A stretch of 64,000 bases of DNA from Melioribacter sp. (lineage in GTDB: Bacteria > Bacteroidota > Ignavibacteria > Ignavibacteriales > Melioribacteraceae): positions 40,632-104,631 of the forward strand of contig JAOACD010000006.1 of assembly GCA_026417975.1 (NCBI GenBank), read 5' to 3'. Shown piece after piece: positions 1 to 8,417 of this stretch. The stretch's first letter is position 1; each line of letters starts with the position of its first letter. A program made the translations under genes and the position numbers. The notes under the pieces were generated by a model that was not told the origin of the DNA, did no database searches, and saw only the letters and a program-made list of their open reading frames with translations.

Positions 1-383
1 CAATCAATTGTAGCCATAAATGCTCTTCCTTGCAAATTAATCACTGCAACTTTCCCTTTTGATGAATTTACAATGTAATAACCATTGCCAAAGGTCCCTT
101 TGGGATAATTTAATGGACGTAAAACACGAGCATCTTTCTTTAAATATTCTTGAGATTGGTGCTTATCCCAGATGTGATTTCCACCAGTAATAACATGAAC
201 TCCTAGATTAAAGAGCTGCTGCGCTTCCTTTTCTGTACATCCTTTTCCATCAGAAACATTTTCACCATTGACAATCGTCACATCTGCTTTATAATTTTTT
301 TGCAACGAAGGAAGCCACATATTTACTATGTCTAAACCAGGTTTACCAACTATGTCGCCTATAAAAAGTATATTTATTATCAT
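1..383 (-). CDS. ymdB: YmdB-family metallophosphoesterase (TIGR00282), 3' part cut by window edge
   Basis: The first 127 residues of a YmdB-type calcineurin-like phosphoesterase are visible. The family includes 2',3'-cyclic nucleotide phosphodiesterases that act in the cytoplasm on cyclic nucleotides or RNA ends. The protein starts MIINILFIGDIVGKPG, which carries the metal-binding GDIVG motif. It continues with an NGEN motif and a GGNHIWD motif, the expected metal-ligand blocks. The ATG at 383 is the only sensible start because the family begins directly with this strand. The C-terminal half lies outside the window. It is divergent from the exonuclease/GIY-YIG gene, with about 160 bases between them. 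The family call is secure; the substrate is not. Confidence 0.9.
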   Translation of the reverse strand, partial: MIINILFIGDIVGKPGLDIVNMWLPSLQKNYKADVTIVNGENVSDGKGCTEKEAQQLFNLGVHVITGGNHIWDKHQSQEYLKKDARVLRPLNYPKGTFGNGYYIVNSSKGKVAVINLQGRAFMATID

Positions 384-543
384 AATAAAAACTTTTAGTC
401 AGAAATATATTGAAAATGAAAAGAATAAAGAAATAGTTAGAACTTTATTGAGAAAATTTTTATTAAAATCATATTTTAGTTAACAAGTGTTTATTTCTTT
501 TTTGTTAGCTAATTTGCTAAACTTCGATAAGAAAAAAATAAAT

Positions 544-1575
544 ATGGAATTAAAAGACATCCCTTTTGAAAAAGCCGAATATTGTGTTTTTGATTTTGAG
601 ACCACAGGAACATCACCAAAACTTGACAAAGTAATTGAAATAGGCATAGTTAAAATTTCTAATTCGAAAATTGTGGATAAATTTCAGTCACTCATAAATC
701 CTGGTCAACCAATTCCATATTACATTACATTGTTAACAGGCATAAAAAATTCTGATGTAATTAATGCTCCATATTTCGAAGATTTATACGAAAAAATTAA
801 AGAATTTGTAGGCGATTCAATTTTAGTTGCACATAATCTTAATTTTGATTATTCATTTATGAAAAATGAATGTCAAAGAGCTAATCTTGAGATGTTAGAT
901 AATTATGCAATATGCACATTAAAATTAGCAAAAAGACTTTTCCCAGAATTACAAAGTAAATCTTTAAGTACTCTAGTTAAGTATTTCAATATCAAGCATC
1001 GTAATGTTCATAGTGGATTAGGCGATGCAATTGCTACTGCCAAAATTTTGCTAAAGATGTTTCCATATCTTCGAAATGAACATAATGCAAATACCTTAGA
1101 AGACATAATTAATTTCCAAAATTCACCTACAACAAAAAATATAGTAACGAAAAAATTAGCCGAAAATTTCTCAAAGATTCCAAATAGACCAGGAGTTTAT
1201 TTTTTCAAAAATTCCAAGGATGAAATAATTTATATAGGAAAAGCTAAATCTTTAAAACAAAGAATTAGTCACTATTTTTTAAACAACATTTCTCGTAAAA
1301 CAAAAGAAATAATTAGAAAGGCAAATAAAATAGATTTTATTGAAACTAATACTGAACTTACTGCATTAATTGCAGAAGCAGAATTAATAAAACAATACTC
1401 CCCAAAATTAAATACTTTACTTAAAAAATATTCTAGTAATTATTTTATAAGAATAAACAAAACTCATGAATTCCCAACTATTGAAGTAGTAACTAATTTC
1501 TATTTTGATGGGAATGACTACTTTGGCCCCTATCCAAAAAAAAGAGGTTGCAAATGCGATAAAAGAAATAATTGA
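544..1575 (+). CDS. DEDDh exonuclease (DnaQ-like) fused to GIY-YIG nuclease, N-terminal part, frameshifted
   Basis: The protein begins with a DnaQ/epsilon-type 3'-5' exonuclease domain: FDFETTG (Exo I), HNLNFDYSF (Exo II) and HSGLGDA (Exo III, DEDDh type). A GIY-YIG nuclease domain follows (GVYFF...YIGKAKSLKQRI), as in UvrC and Cho. Such exonuclease/UvrC-like fusions are known in several phyla and are presumed to act in DNA repair. The ATG at 544 is preferred over a GTG at 487 because the exonuclease homology starts just after it. The frame breaks at an eight-A run (1535-1542), just after the FGPYP motif, giving a 13-residue nonsense tail. The continuation lies in the next frame. It could be a real mutation, slippage in the A run, or a sequencing error. 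Confidence 0.85.
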   Translation: MELKDIPFEKAEYCVFDFETTGTSPKLDKVIEIGIVKISNSKIVDKFQSLINPGQPIPYYITLLTGIKNSDVINAPYFEDLYEKIKEFVGDSILVAHNLNFDYSFMKNECQRANLEMLDNYAICTLKLAKRLFPELQSKSLSTLVKYFNIKHRNVHSGLGDAIATAKILLKMFPYLRNEHNANTLEDIINFQNSPTTKNIVTKKLAENFSKIPNRPGVYFFKNSKDEIIYIGKAKSLKQRISHYFLNNISRKTKEIIRKANKIDFIETNTELTALIAEAELIKQYSPKLNTLLKKYSSNYFIRINKTHEFPTIEVVTNFYFDGNDYFGPYPKKRGCKCDKRNN

Positions 1576-2206
1576 CAAAACATTTTTATTAAGAGAATGT
1601 ACAAATAAAGAATTCGAAAAACGAAAAAAATGTTATCTAAGTGATATTAATAGATGTTTAGCGCCCTGTGCAAATAGTATCACATTAGAATATAAAAATG
1701 AATTAGAATATGTTTATAATTTTCTTACAGGGAATAACCAATCTGCAGTAGATAGGCTTCTAAAAAAAATGAAACATTATAGTGAACAAAAAAGATATGA
1801 GGAAGCTGCTATTGTAAGAGATATTATCAATTCAATTTTTAAACAGTTAAATAAGGCTTCAATACTTGCAGAACCAATCAACACAGCCAAGGTATTAATA
1901 GAAGTTTTGGGGGCTAAAAACAATGATTACATTCTTTTGATTGAAGGTAAAATGTATATAAAAGATTTTTTAACAGAAGAAAAAAATAATTTTGATAATG
2001 CGTTAAAAGATTATTTCGAAGGTACAATAAATCTATTTAACGATGTATCAATTAAAGACCTTGAAAGAATAAAAATCGCACTAAATTGGCTAATAAAAAA
2101 CAAACAAAGAATAAAAGTCCATTATCTAAAAAAATATAATTCAATTGAAGAATTATCAAGATGTTTTATTTTTAAGAGAGAATATTCAGAAAGGAGCCAA
2201 CTTTAA
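1505..2206 (+). CDS. GIY-YIG/UvrC-like nuclease, C-terminal continuation of the frameshifted fusion
   Basis: This frame continues the preceding protein. Meaningful sequence starts at about 1543 with EVANAIKEIIDKTFLLREC, which follows the FGPYP of the first frame exactly as in UvrC/Cho proteins. The block RKKCYLSDINRCLAPC matches the conserved UvrC region after the GIY-YIG domain, and a UvrB-binding-like helical stretch (LLKKMKHYSEQKRYEEAAIVRD) follows. Deleting one A from the run at 1535-1542 would join both frames into one protein of about 550 residues, a normal length for this fusion. The nominal TTG start at 1505 is probably not used. The 3' end overlaps the convergent zinc-ribbon gene by 21 bases. 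Confidence 0.75.
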   Translation: MMGMTTLAPIQKKEVANAIKEIIDKTFLLRECTNKEFEKRKKCYLSDINRCLAPCANSITLEYKNELEYVYNFLTGNNQSAVDRLLKKMKHYSEQKRYEEAAIVRDIINSIFKQLNKASILAEPINTAKVLIEVLGAKNNDYILLIEGKMYIKDFLTEEKNNFDNALKDYFEGTINLFNDVSIKDLERIKIALNWLIKNKQRIKVHYLKKYNSIEELSRCFIFKREYSERSQL

Positions 2207-2476
2207 TATAACCATTCTAATAATGTATGCCGATATTGCTACGAATAAAATATATATTAAAAGATTTTTTAACGAATCTTTTGTAATAGTGTAAGTAGAT
2301 AAATAACCTCTCCAACCACATTCTTTACATCGATAGATTTTAAAGAAAGTGATTCTCTTTATTATCTGCTCCTTCATATTTCTTGCTCTAGAATTATGAA
2401 GGGAAAACGAAGATTTACATGAAGGACATCTTCTAAGGACCGGGTTTACACTAGTTATAATTTTGTAAGTTCTCAA
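2186..2476 (-). CDS. Small zinc-ribbon membrane protein
   Basis: This 96-residue protein has two Cys pairs, CPSC (about residues 18-21) and CKEC (about 51-54), that can form a zinc ribbon. A single hydrophobic segment follows near the C-terminus (LIYILFVAISAYIIRMVIL). The start is a TTG at 2476 directly preceded in frame by a TAA stop, so no longer form exists. It is the last gene of a long minus-strand run, 11 bases after the DUF1634 gene. I do not recognise a named family. Zinc ribbons of this form are often protein- or nucleic-acid-binding, but no function is assigned. Confidence 0.6.
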   Translation of the reverse strand: MRTYKIITSVNPVLRRCPSCKSSFSLHNSRARNMKEQIIKRITFFKIYRCKECGWRGYLSTYTITKDSLKNLLIYILFVAISAYIIRMVILKLAPF

Positions 2477-2487
2477 TTATAATTCCA

Positions 2488-2844
2488 TCATCCTAGTTTT
2501 ATAGAAAAGAAAATACCAAAAAATATACTTAAAAGCAGAATTATTGCTACTAACAATGTAATATAAAAAAATTTTTTATCCCCACTTTTAAGAAAAAAAA
2601 TTACAGAAACAAATACCCTAAAAATTGGGGTTAAAATTAAGGTTATAGTACCTGCATACAAAAATGATTCTGTATTGAAACTCAAAAAACTCATTATTAT
2701 ATCTTCCAAACTTTTAGAAGAAAAAGTATGTGGCTTATTATTAATCAAAAGCAATAAAATTCCAATTCCATATAAAAATATTGTTGTATAAATACCTGCA
2801 GCAAGAATTTTTGATACAGTCCTATTTAGTTTTATATCTTCCAT
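2488..2844 (-). CDS. DUF1634 family membrane protein
   Basis: This 118-residue protein has three predicted membrane segments: about 13-33, 58-80 and 92-115. The N-terminal pattern (RTVSKILAAGIYTTI), the middle segment (AGTITLILTPIFRV) and the overall length fit DUF1634. DUF1634 genes are commonly found next to TauE/SafE exporter genes, as here, where 10 bases separate the two. The family is uncharacterised; the association suggests an accessory subunit of the exporter, which is inference. Confidence 0.75.
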   Translation of the reverse strand: MEDIKLNRTVSKILAAGIYTTIFLYGIGILLLLINNKPHTFSSKSLEDIIMSFLSFNTESFLYAGTITLILTPIFRVFVSVIFFLKSGDKKFFYITLLVAIILLLSIFFGIFFSIKLG

Positions 2845-2854
2845 TTAAAACCCT

Positions 2855-3724
2855 TCAGAAAAGTGTAATTCCTAGTCCATCAGAAAGACCTTTTAAAATC
2901 ATTCTAATTGAAAGATAACCTGCTACCACTGTAAAAAGTAATTTAATAAACTTACTTTTAAATCTATTCATGATACTACTTCCAATAGTTGCTCCGGCCA
3001 TTGTTCCTAAAGCAACAGGTGCAACATAATAAGGGTCAATAGCCCCACTTAAGAAATATAAAGTGGAACTTGCTGCGGCTGTCACTCCAATCATAAATTT
3101 ACTTGTAGCTACAGAAACTTTCATAGGAATCTTCATTAAACTATTCATAGCAGAAACTTTAATAATTCCTCCACCTATTCCTAACAAACCCGAACCTATA
3201 CCTGCCAAAAGAGAAATTAAGCTCCCTAATAATGGCTTATGAACTGCATAATCTACTTTCTTATTTAAGGCAGCATCAAAATATGAATCTCTCAATCCTA
3301 AAAAACTTTCCAATTTATTATTAGGATCTATTTCAGAATTAAATTCAATTTTATCATCATGTTCTCTTGTTAAATAAGAATATATAGCCATAATAAATAC
3401 TAATAATCCAAATATCACACTTAACAACCAACCATGCAATATTAAAGCAAGAAATGCTCCTATCAATGCACCTAAAGTCGTAGGTACTTCTAAAAACATA
3501 CCAAGTTTTACATTTGTAATTTCTTGTTCTACATATTTATGTGCTCCAGCAATTGAGGTTGCTATTACAGAAATTAAACTTGCTGCAATAGCATTATGAA
3601 TTGGAACACGATAAATCAAAGAAAGGGCTGGAACTATTATTATTCCTCCACCTATTCCAACTAAAGAACCTAAAAGTCCAGCTATAATAGCAATCACAAA
3701 AAGTAAAATTAGATCAACGAACAT
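2855..3724 (-). CDS. TauE/SafE family sulfite/anion exporter
   Basis: This is an integral membrane protein of 289 residues with the two-fold TauE repeat. The repeat signature appears twice: GSLVGIGGGIIIVPAL near residue 19 and SGLLGIGGGIIKVSAMN near residue 178. About eight membrane segments are visible, with a charged cytoplasmic loop in the middle. The family exports sulfite, sulfonates or other organic anions across the inner membrane; the substrate here is unknown. The start overlaps the end of ctpA by 11 bases, and DUF1634 follows closely, so these genes are probably co-transcribed. Confidence 0.88.
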   Translation of the reverse strand: MFVDLILLFVIAIIAGLLGSLVGIGGGIIIVPALSLIYRVPIHNAIAASLISVIATSIAGAHKYVEQEITNVKLGMFLEVPTTLGALIGAFLALILHGWLLSVIFGLLVFIMAIYSYLTREHDDKIEFNSEIDPNNKLESFLGLRDSYFDAALNKKVDYAVHKPLLGSLISLLAGIGSGLLGIGGGIIKVSAMNSLMKIPMKVSVATSKFMIGVTAAASSTLYFLSGAIDPYYVAPVALGTMAGATIGSSIMNRFKSKFIKLLFTVVAGYLSIRMILKGLSDGLGITLF

Positions 3725-5360
3725 TTTCAGTAAGGAATTTATTATAAAGTTTCGTGTTGTTTAGTATTGCAAGAGCGGTTTCAAACTGTTTATCATGTTT
3801 AAGAGATTCTTTTATTCTTCCAATTCTACCATCAATTCTTGCTGCTAATTCTTCTTTGATAAGACCAATTATTTCATCTTTAAAATTTTCTATTTCTTTA
3901 GAATTATTTTTTGCTAGATATAATTTTGCATTTTTTAATTGTTCTATTAAACCTTCGCCAAGATTTTCTTCTTTAGCAGCTAACATTAATTGATCAACTA
4001 ACTTTTCTGTTTGACTAGTATATTTAAAATTCTGTTTTTCAAGATAAGCTTTAAATTCATTAAGTAAGATATTATCAGAAATTTCTTTCAAATTCATTGA
4101 AGAATTATTATTATAAAAATTAGTAGCAAACTGAAAAAACATACCATCTGCCAATAACTTTTGAACAAACATAGATTTGGTTTTATTTGTTACAACAGAA
4201 TCTGGATTTATTCCTCCTGCAGAATAAACTTTTCTTTTATTATCAGTTTTATATTCTTCTTGCCCTTCTTTAGAGCTAAACAGAAACACTTTACTTTTCC
4301 TTGAATAATCTACTTTTTGAATACATCTACCACTTGGAGTATAATATCTTGCAGTTGTAATTTTTAGAGATGTATTGAAAGAAAGTGGGATAACAGTTTG
4401 GACAAGTCCTTTCCCAAAAGAATTTGTGCCTACAATTACAGCTCTATCGTGATCTTGAATTGCTCCTGCAACAATTTCAGAAGCAGAAGCGGAACCTTCG
4501 TCTATTAAAACAGCTAGTCTTGTTGTAGCAGCTATTGGCTCTTCCTCAGAATAATAGTTTTTTATACTTGAGCTATCACGTCCTTTAACAGTCACTATCA
4601 ACTGACCTTTTTGTAAAAATTTTTCGCAAACATCAATAGCAGCATCTAATAAGCCTCCTGGATTTCCTCTTAAATCTAAAATTATAGATTCAATATTTTT
4701 TTGTGATTTTAATTCTAACAATGCTTTTTTAACTTCATCACCTGCTGTTCTTGAAAATCCACTTAGTTTCAAGTAAACATTATTAGAGTTTTCTGGATAA
4801 AAGCCATAATAAGATAAATTTTTAATTTCTATCTCTTCTCTTACTAAGTTAAAAACTAATTCTTCATTTACACCTTCTCTCTTTATAGTAAGTCTAACTG
4901 TAGTGCCAGGTTCTCCCTTAAGCAAATTACTTAATTCTTCATAGTTATCTTTATTTACTGGGGTATCATTTACTTTTAAAATAATATCACCTATTCTTAG
5001 CCCTTGGCGTTGAGCTGAATACCCTTCTATCAAATCTACAATTGTAACATTTTCATTTCTTAGACCTACCGTAGCACCTATACCACCATATTTTCCTTTC
5101 GTAATTATATCAATGTCTTTTTGATGGGCATCATCTATAAAATTTGTATATGGATCTAACGACTCGAGCATACCCGAAATACCAGCGAGCATAAATTCTT
5201 CAGGATTAATTGGGTCAACATAATTCAAAGTAATTTCTTTATATACTCTACCGAATATATCAATGCTTTTGTTTATTTCGAAATAAAAATCTGTATCATA
5301 TCTTATAAACCCGCTAAACAAAATAATTATTATTAACGAGCCAATAATTCTATTTTTCAT
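3714..5360 (-). CDS. ctpA: S41 family C-terminal processing peptidase
   Basis: A carboxy-terminal processing protease of the periplasm, with a Ser/Lys dyad. The protein has an N-terminal membrane anchor/signal (residues 4-18), an N-terminal helical region (YVDPI...LDPYTNF), a PDZ domain at about 88-165 (GGIGATVGL...GDIILKVND), and the S41 catalytic domain. The catalytic Ser292 in GSASASEI and Lys317 in SFGKGLVQ are 25 residues apart, as in E. coli Tsp. The C-terminal 150 residues are a lysine-rich helical extension. The ATG at 5360 overlaps the end of tmk by 4 bases (ATGA), indicating translational coupling. Confidence 0.95.
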   Translation of the reverse strand: MKNRIIGSLIIIILFSGFIRYDTDFYFEINKSIDIFGRVYKEITLNYVDPINPEEFMLAGISGMLESLDPYTNFIDDAHQKDIDIITKGKYGGIGATVGLRNENVTIVDLIEGYSAQRQGLRIGDIILKVNDTPVNKDNYEELSNLLKGEPGTTVRLTIKREGVNEELVFNLVREEIEIKNLSYYGFYPENSNNVYLKLSGFSRTAGDEVKKALLELKSQKNIESIILDLRGNPGGLLDAAIDVCEKFLQKGQLIVTVKGRDSSSIKNYYSEEEPIAATTRLAVLIDEGSASASEIVAGAIQDHDRAVIVGTNSFGKGLVQTVIPLSFNTSLKITTARYYTPSGRCIQKVDYSRKSKVFLFSSKEGQEEYKTDNKRKVYSAGGINPDSVVTNKTKSMFVQKLLADGMFFQFATNFYNNNSSMNLKEISDNILLNEFKAYLEKQNFKYTSQTEKLVDQLMLAAKEENLGEGLIEQLKNAKLYLAKNNSKEIENFKDEIIGLIKEELAARIDGRIGRIKESLKHDKQFETALAILNNTKLYNKFLTENVR

Positions 5361-6007
5361 CTTTCATCTCCTTTAAGCACTGTTAGATTTTCTAAGTATT
5401 TTATTACCAAATTATGAATTTCTTCTATTGAAAGCATACCATCAATTCTTTTTATTCTTTCTTCTTTTTCTAAAAGATAAAGGTACCCCTCTCTAACTTT
5501 TTTGTAAAATTCTATTTTTTTTGAATAAATATTATCAGATGTTTCTATCCTATCCAATTGACTTTCCTTTACTCTCGACATTCTATTTAACACTTCTTCA
5601 ATAGGAATATCAATAAAAAAAGTAATATCAGGGATAGCATTATTAATTACAAACTTTTGTAATCTTATTACGAAATCAATTGGGAGATTTCTCCCAAAAG
5701 CTTGATATGCAATCGAAGAATCATGAAATCTATCTGAAATTACATAATAATTATCTTTGATTGAGGGCAGAATTATTTCCCTAACAAGTTGAGCACGACT
5801 TGCAGCAAACAATAATAGCTCTGTCTCATCGGCCATTTTATCATTTACTTTATCCAACAATATACTCCTTATTTGCTCAGATATTTTTGTCCCTCCCGGT
5901 TCACGTACAACAATTACTTTTTTATTATTTTTTATAAGATATTTTTCAAGCAATTTTACTTGAGTAGATTTTCCACAAAAATCAAGTCCTTCAAATGTAA
6001 TAAACAT
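5357..6007 (-). CDS. tmk: Thymidylate kinase
   Basis: It phosphorylates dTMP to dTDP with ATP in the cytoplasm. The P-loop is GLDFCGKSTQ near the N-terminus. It also has the dTMP-binding REPGGTKISEQIR segment and the SDRFHDSSIAYQ motif. The length of 216 residues is normal. The P-loop contains Phe-Cys where most homologues have Gly-Ala or similar, a mild variation. The gene lies 3 bases after ybbR and overlaps ctpA by 4 bases. Confidence 0.95.
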   Translation of the reverse strand: MFITFEGLDFCGKSTQVKLLEKYLIKNNKKVIVVREPGGTKISEQIRSILLDKVNDKMADETELLLFAASRAQLVREIILPSIKDNYYVISDRFHDSSIAYQAFGRNLPIDFVIRLQKFVINNAIPDITFFIDIPIEEVLNRMSRVKESQLDRIETSDNIYSKKIEFYKKVREGYLYLLEKEERIKRIDGMLSIEEIHNLVIKYLENLTVLKGDER

Positions 6008-6010
6008 ATT

Positions 6011-6922
6011 CTAATATTGTTTAATTACAAATTCTAATTTGTTTGGTTTAATATCTAAAAGAGTAGTGAAATTAGGTAACTCAACAATAGGTTCAATTTT
6101 ATCTTCTTCGCTTTTTAAGGCTGCCCAATAGTCAACATAAACTTTAATACTATCTTTAGTAAGCTTTCCAAGTTTGTTAATTCCTCCTTTAATAACTACA
6201 CTAACTTTTGATGGGAAAAGGATTAACTCTTTAGATGGTGGTACATTTCTGATTTCTACATCTAAATCATGAAATTCTCTTTCTACTATTTTTTGGACAT
6301 CAAATTCTATGAAACATTTTTCGAATGAGTAAGAAATCCCATTTATTTTTCTGAGATTTATTTCGACTTTTTTCCTTTCATTCACGTTATTAAAAACAAC
6401 CGAATCGGTTTCAACACTATCAATATATTGTAAAATACTTGCTGGACCTCTAATTTCGACTTCTGGAGGGGAAACTGAAATTTTTGATACTAAGTCATAC
6501 TCTTTTTCTAAGTTAATTTTAACAACAGGTTTTATAAGAACTGTTTTGGATACTGTCTTATCTATTTCATACTCAATGTATGTTGGAGAAATTTCTAGAA
6601 CTGTAAATGCAGAAGTAATCCAAGTATTATTTTCTATTTCGTTTCTTAACTCGGCTTTAAATTTTCCAATTTTGTGATGAGCAGAAACTTTAAATGTATG
6701 CTCTCCTGTTAAAAATATTTTAGCAAGGTCCCAGCCTTTAGCTTTCAATTTTAGCATAACTACATCAGAAGAAATATAACTAGGAGAATATTTTCTGGGC
6801 AAATCTACCAATTCAACAGGGATAGTAATTGTTTCTACATAGTATTCTGATAAACTCACAGAACCCCATAAAATCAAAGAAAAAACCGATACAAATATTA
6901 TTGGTATTATTCTTCTCTTCAT
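6011..6922 (-). CDS. YbbR-like domain protein (CdaR-type)
   Basis: This 303-residue protein has one N-terminal membrane segment (IIPIIFVSVFSLILWGSV) followed by extracytoplasmic YbbR-type beta repeats. The opening pattern (SLSEYYVETITIPVELVDLP) and later repeats (VSPPEVEIRGPASIL, FPSKVSVVIKGG) fit the family. In Firmicutes, YbbR/CdaR regulates the diadenylate cyclase CdaA. No cdaA is present in this window, so that role is not shown here. It sits between the microcompartment genes and tmk. Confidence 0.8.
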   Translation of the reverse strand: MKRRIIPIIFVSVFSLILWGSVSLSEYYVETITIPVELVDLPRKYSPSYISSDVVMLKLKAKGWDLAKIFLTGEHTFKVSAHHKIGKFKAELRNEIENNTWITSAFTVLEISPTYIEYEIDKTVSKTVLIKPVVKINLEKEYDLVSKISVSPPEVEIRGPASILQYIDSVETDSVVFNNVNERKKVEINLRKINGISYSFEKCFIEFDVQKIVEREFHDLDVEIRNVPPSKELILFPSKVSVVIKGGINKLGKLTKDSIKVYVDYWAALKSEEDKIEPIVELPNFTTLLDIKPNKLEFVIKQY

Positions 6923-6980
6923 AATTACAATTAAAAGACATTACATTGAAGATAATTATTCCGCTTAGATTAATAATTTA

Positions 6981-7622
6981 TTACCTTATTGCATTAAAAT
7001 AAGCTATTAATTCACTTCTGCTAGCTCGGGAAATTTCTCTCCCTTTAATAGGGAAATTTTTAAAACTTCTTGCAAGATGTCGTAACTTATGAACATTCAA
7101 TTTAGCTAATACTTCTTCGGGTGGCACTTCTAATTTTTCTTTACCAAAATCTTTTATAATCTCATCAAGGTATTCTCGTTCAGTTTTCCCCGACTTATTT
7201 TTATCTTCTTCTTTAGTAAGAACTTGCAATTTCTTTTTTCGGTCTATATTATTTTCTTTAATTTCTGTACTAGAAATCTTATCAAATAAAGTAGGAGTAG
7301 TCAAATTCATTTCATCCTTTATTTCATTATTCTCTTTGTTACCGTGAAAACCTTTTGAAAATATTAGCTTATCTACTTGCTCAGCTGGCTTAGGTATTAT
7401 ATGTGAAGATATTAATTGTCCTACACGCTGAGCTGCTGAAGCTCCGGTCTCAATAGCAACTTGCACTGCAGCAATTTCTCCTACAACCTTTATAATAACA
7501 AAGCCTTCAGAAATTTTTTCCTTACCTAATAATTTCACATCTGCAGTTTTAAGCATAACATCTGCTGCTTCTATTGCTGCAACTAATCCTTTTGTTTCAA
7601 TTAATCCTAATGCGAGTTTCAT
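6981..7622 (-). CDS. Microcompartment shell protein (BMC-H) with long C-terminal tail
   Basis: Residues 1-85 form a BMC domain of the PduA/EutM/CcmK type: ALGLIETKGLVAAIEAAD, then the edge-lysine region, and HIIPKPAEQVD at the end. A charged linker of about 70 residues follows (lysine/glutamate-rich, low complexity). The protein ends in a compact module of about 45 residues (KLNVHKLRHLARSF, FPIKGREISRASR) that looks like a small SAP/Rho-N-like or peptide-binding helical unit. Tailed BMC-H proteins exist in several shell systems (EutK, PduK types), but I cannot name this tail. It lies 2 bases after the plain BMC-H gene. No signature enzyme, vertex protein or aldehyde dehydrogenase is in the window. 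Confidence 0.9.
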   Translation of the reverse strand: MKLALGLIETKGLVAAIEAADVMLKTADVKLLGKEKISEGFVIIKVVGEIAAVQVAIETGASAAQRVGQLISSHIIPKPAEQVDKLIFSKGFHGNKENNEIKDEMNLTTPTLFDKISSTEIKENNIDRKKKLQVLTKEEDKNKSGKTEREYLDEIIKDFGKEKLEVPPEEVLAKLNVHKLRHLARSFKNFPIKGREISRASRSELIAYFNAIR

Positions 7623-7624
7623 TT

Positions 7625-7906
7625 TTATTTGAGGCGTTTGGGAAGAATTAATTCGACATCAGAATGAGGACGTGGGATAACATGAACTGAAACCAATTCA
7701 CCAACCTTTTGAGCTGCTGCAGCTCCAGCTTCTACTGCTGCTTTTACTGCCCCTACATCACCTCTAATCATTACTGTTACATAACCTCCCCCTATTACTT
7801 CTTTACCTATTAATTCAACATTTGCTGTTTTAACCATAGCATCAGCAGCTTCTATTGCACCAACTAACCCTTTAGTTTCAATCATACCAAGCGCGTCAAG
7901 CGACAT
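7625..7906 (-). CDS. Microcompartment hexameric shell protein (BMC-H, PduA/EutM-like)
   Basis: This 93-residue single-BMC-domain protein belongs to the canonical shell hexamer family. The start [20 protein letters not shown] and the end [19 protein letters not shown] are textbook BMC-H signatures. The pore loop appears as MIRGDVGAV, where central pores usually read GDVxAV. Hexamers of this type tile the facets of catabolic microcompartments. The paralogue follows 2 bases downstream. The position between ruvX and ybbR is unusual, since shell genes normally sit with their enzymes. Confidence 0.96.
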   Translation of the reverse strand: MSLDALGMIETKGLVGAIEAADAMVKTANVELIGKEVIGGGYVTVMIRGDVGAVKAAVEAGAAAAQKVGELVSVHVIPRPHSDVELILPKRLK

Positions 7907-7969
7907 AGAATTTACTCCTTTTATTAATTTATTTTCTAAAATTCAAAATAGTCTATATAGCAAAAAATG

Positions 7970-8410
7970 TCAATTTGTTTTATTAGAGAATAACTTTAGA
8001 TAATCTTCCAAAAGCACAGCTGCAGAGTTTCTATCTAGTAATCCTTTCTCCTTTCTCTTCTTTTTTGATTTTACAGTCTCTACTATTCTTTTTTGTGCAA
8101 TTGAAGATGTATATCTTTCATCAACTAATTCTACAGGAATATTAAATTTTTTTTCTAATTCATTCTTAAATTTTAAAATTAGAGGGAAAATTTTAGATTC
8201 TTGACCATTTTCCTTAATAGGATTTCCTAAAATAATTTTTTTTACATTATAATTTTCTATAATCTTCTCTAGTTCTTTCCATAAGTCTTTATTATTTTGA
8301 AGGGTTACTAAAGGATAAGCAAAAATATTCAATGGATCTGTAACAGCAAGCCCAATTCTTTTTTCACCAAAATCTACTGCTAAGATTCTTGCTTCTAAAG
8401 TTTGTTCCAT
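7970..8410 (-). CDS. ruvX: Holliday junction resolvase-like protein RuvX (YqgF)
   Basis: An RNase H-fold protein involved in 16S rRNA 5'-end maturation or resolvase activity in known homologues. The N-terminal block ILAVDFGEKRIGLAVTD carries the first catalytic Asp, followed by LGNPIKENGQES and VDERYTSSIAQ with the later acidic residue. The length of 146 residues is normal. It begins 7 bases after rel and is followed by a 63-base gap before the BMC genes. Confidence 0.93.
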   Translation of the reverse strand: MEQTLEARILAVDFGEKRIGLAVTDPLNIFAYPLVTLQNNKDLWKELEKIIENYNVKKIILGNPIKENGQESKIFPLILKFKNELEKKFNIPVELVDERYTSSIAQKRIVETVKSKKKRKEKGLLDRNSAAVLLEDYLKLFSNKTN

Positions 8411-8417
8411 AAGCTTT

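Noticed and set aside
487..543. Upstream GTG start for the exonuclease fusion
   Set aside because: The added 19 residues are hydrophobic and unlike any exonuclease; the ATG at 544 sits just ahead of the conserved domain.
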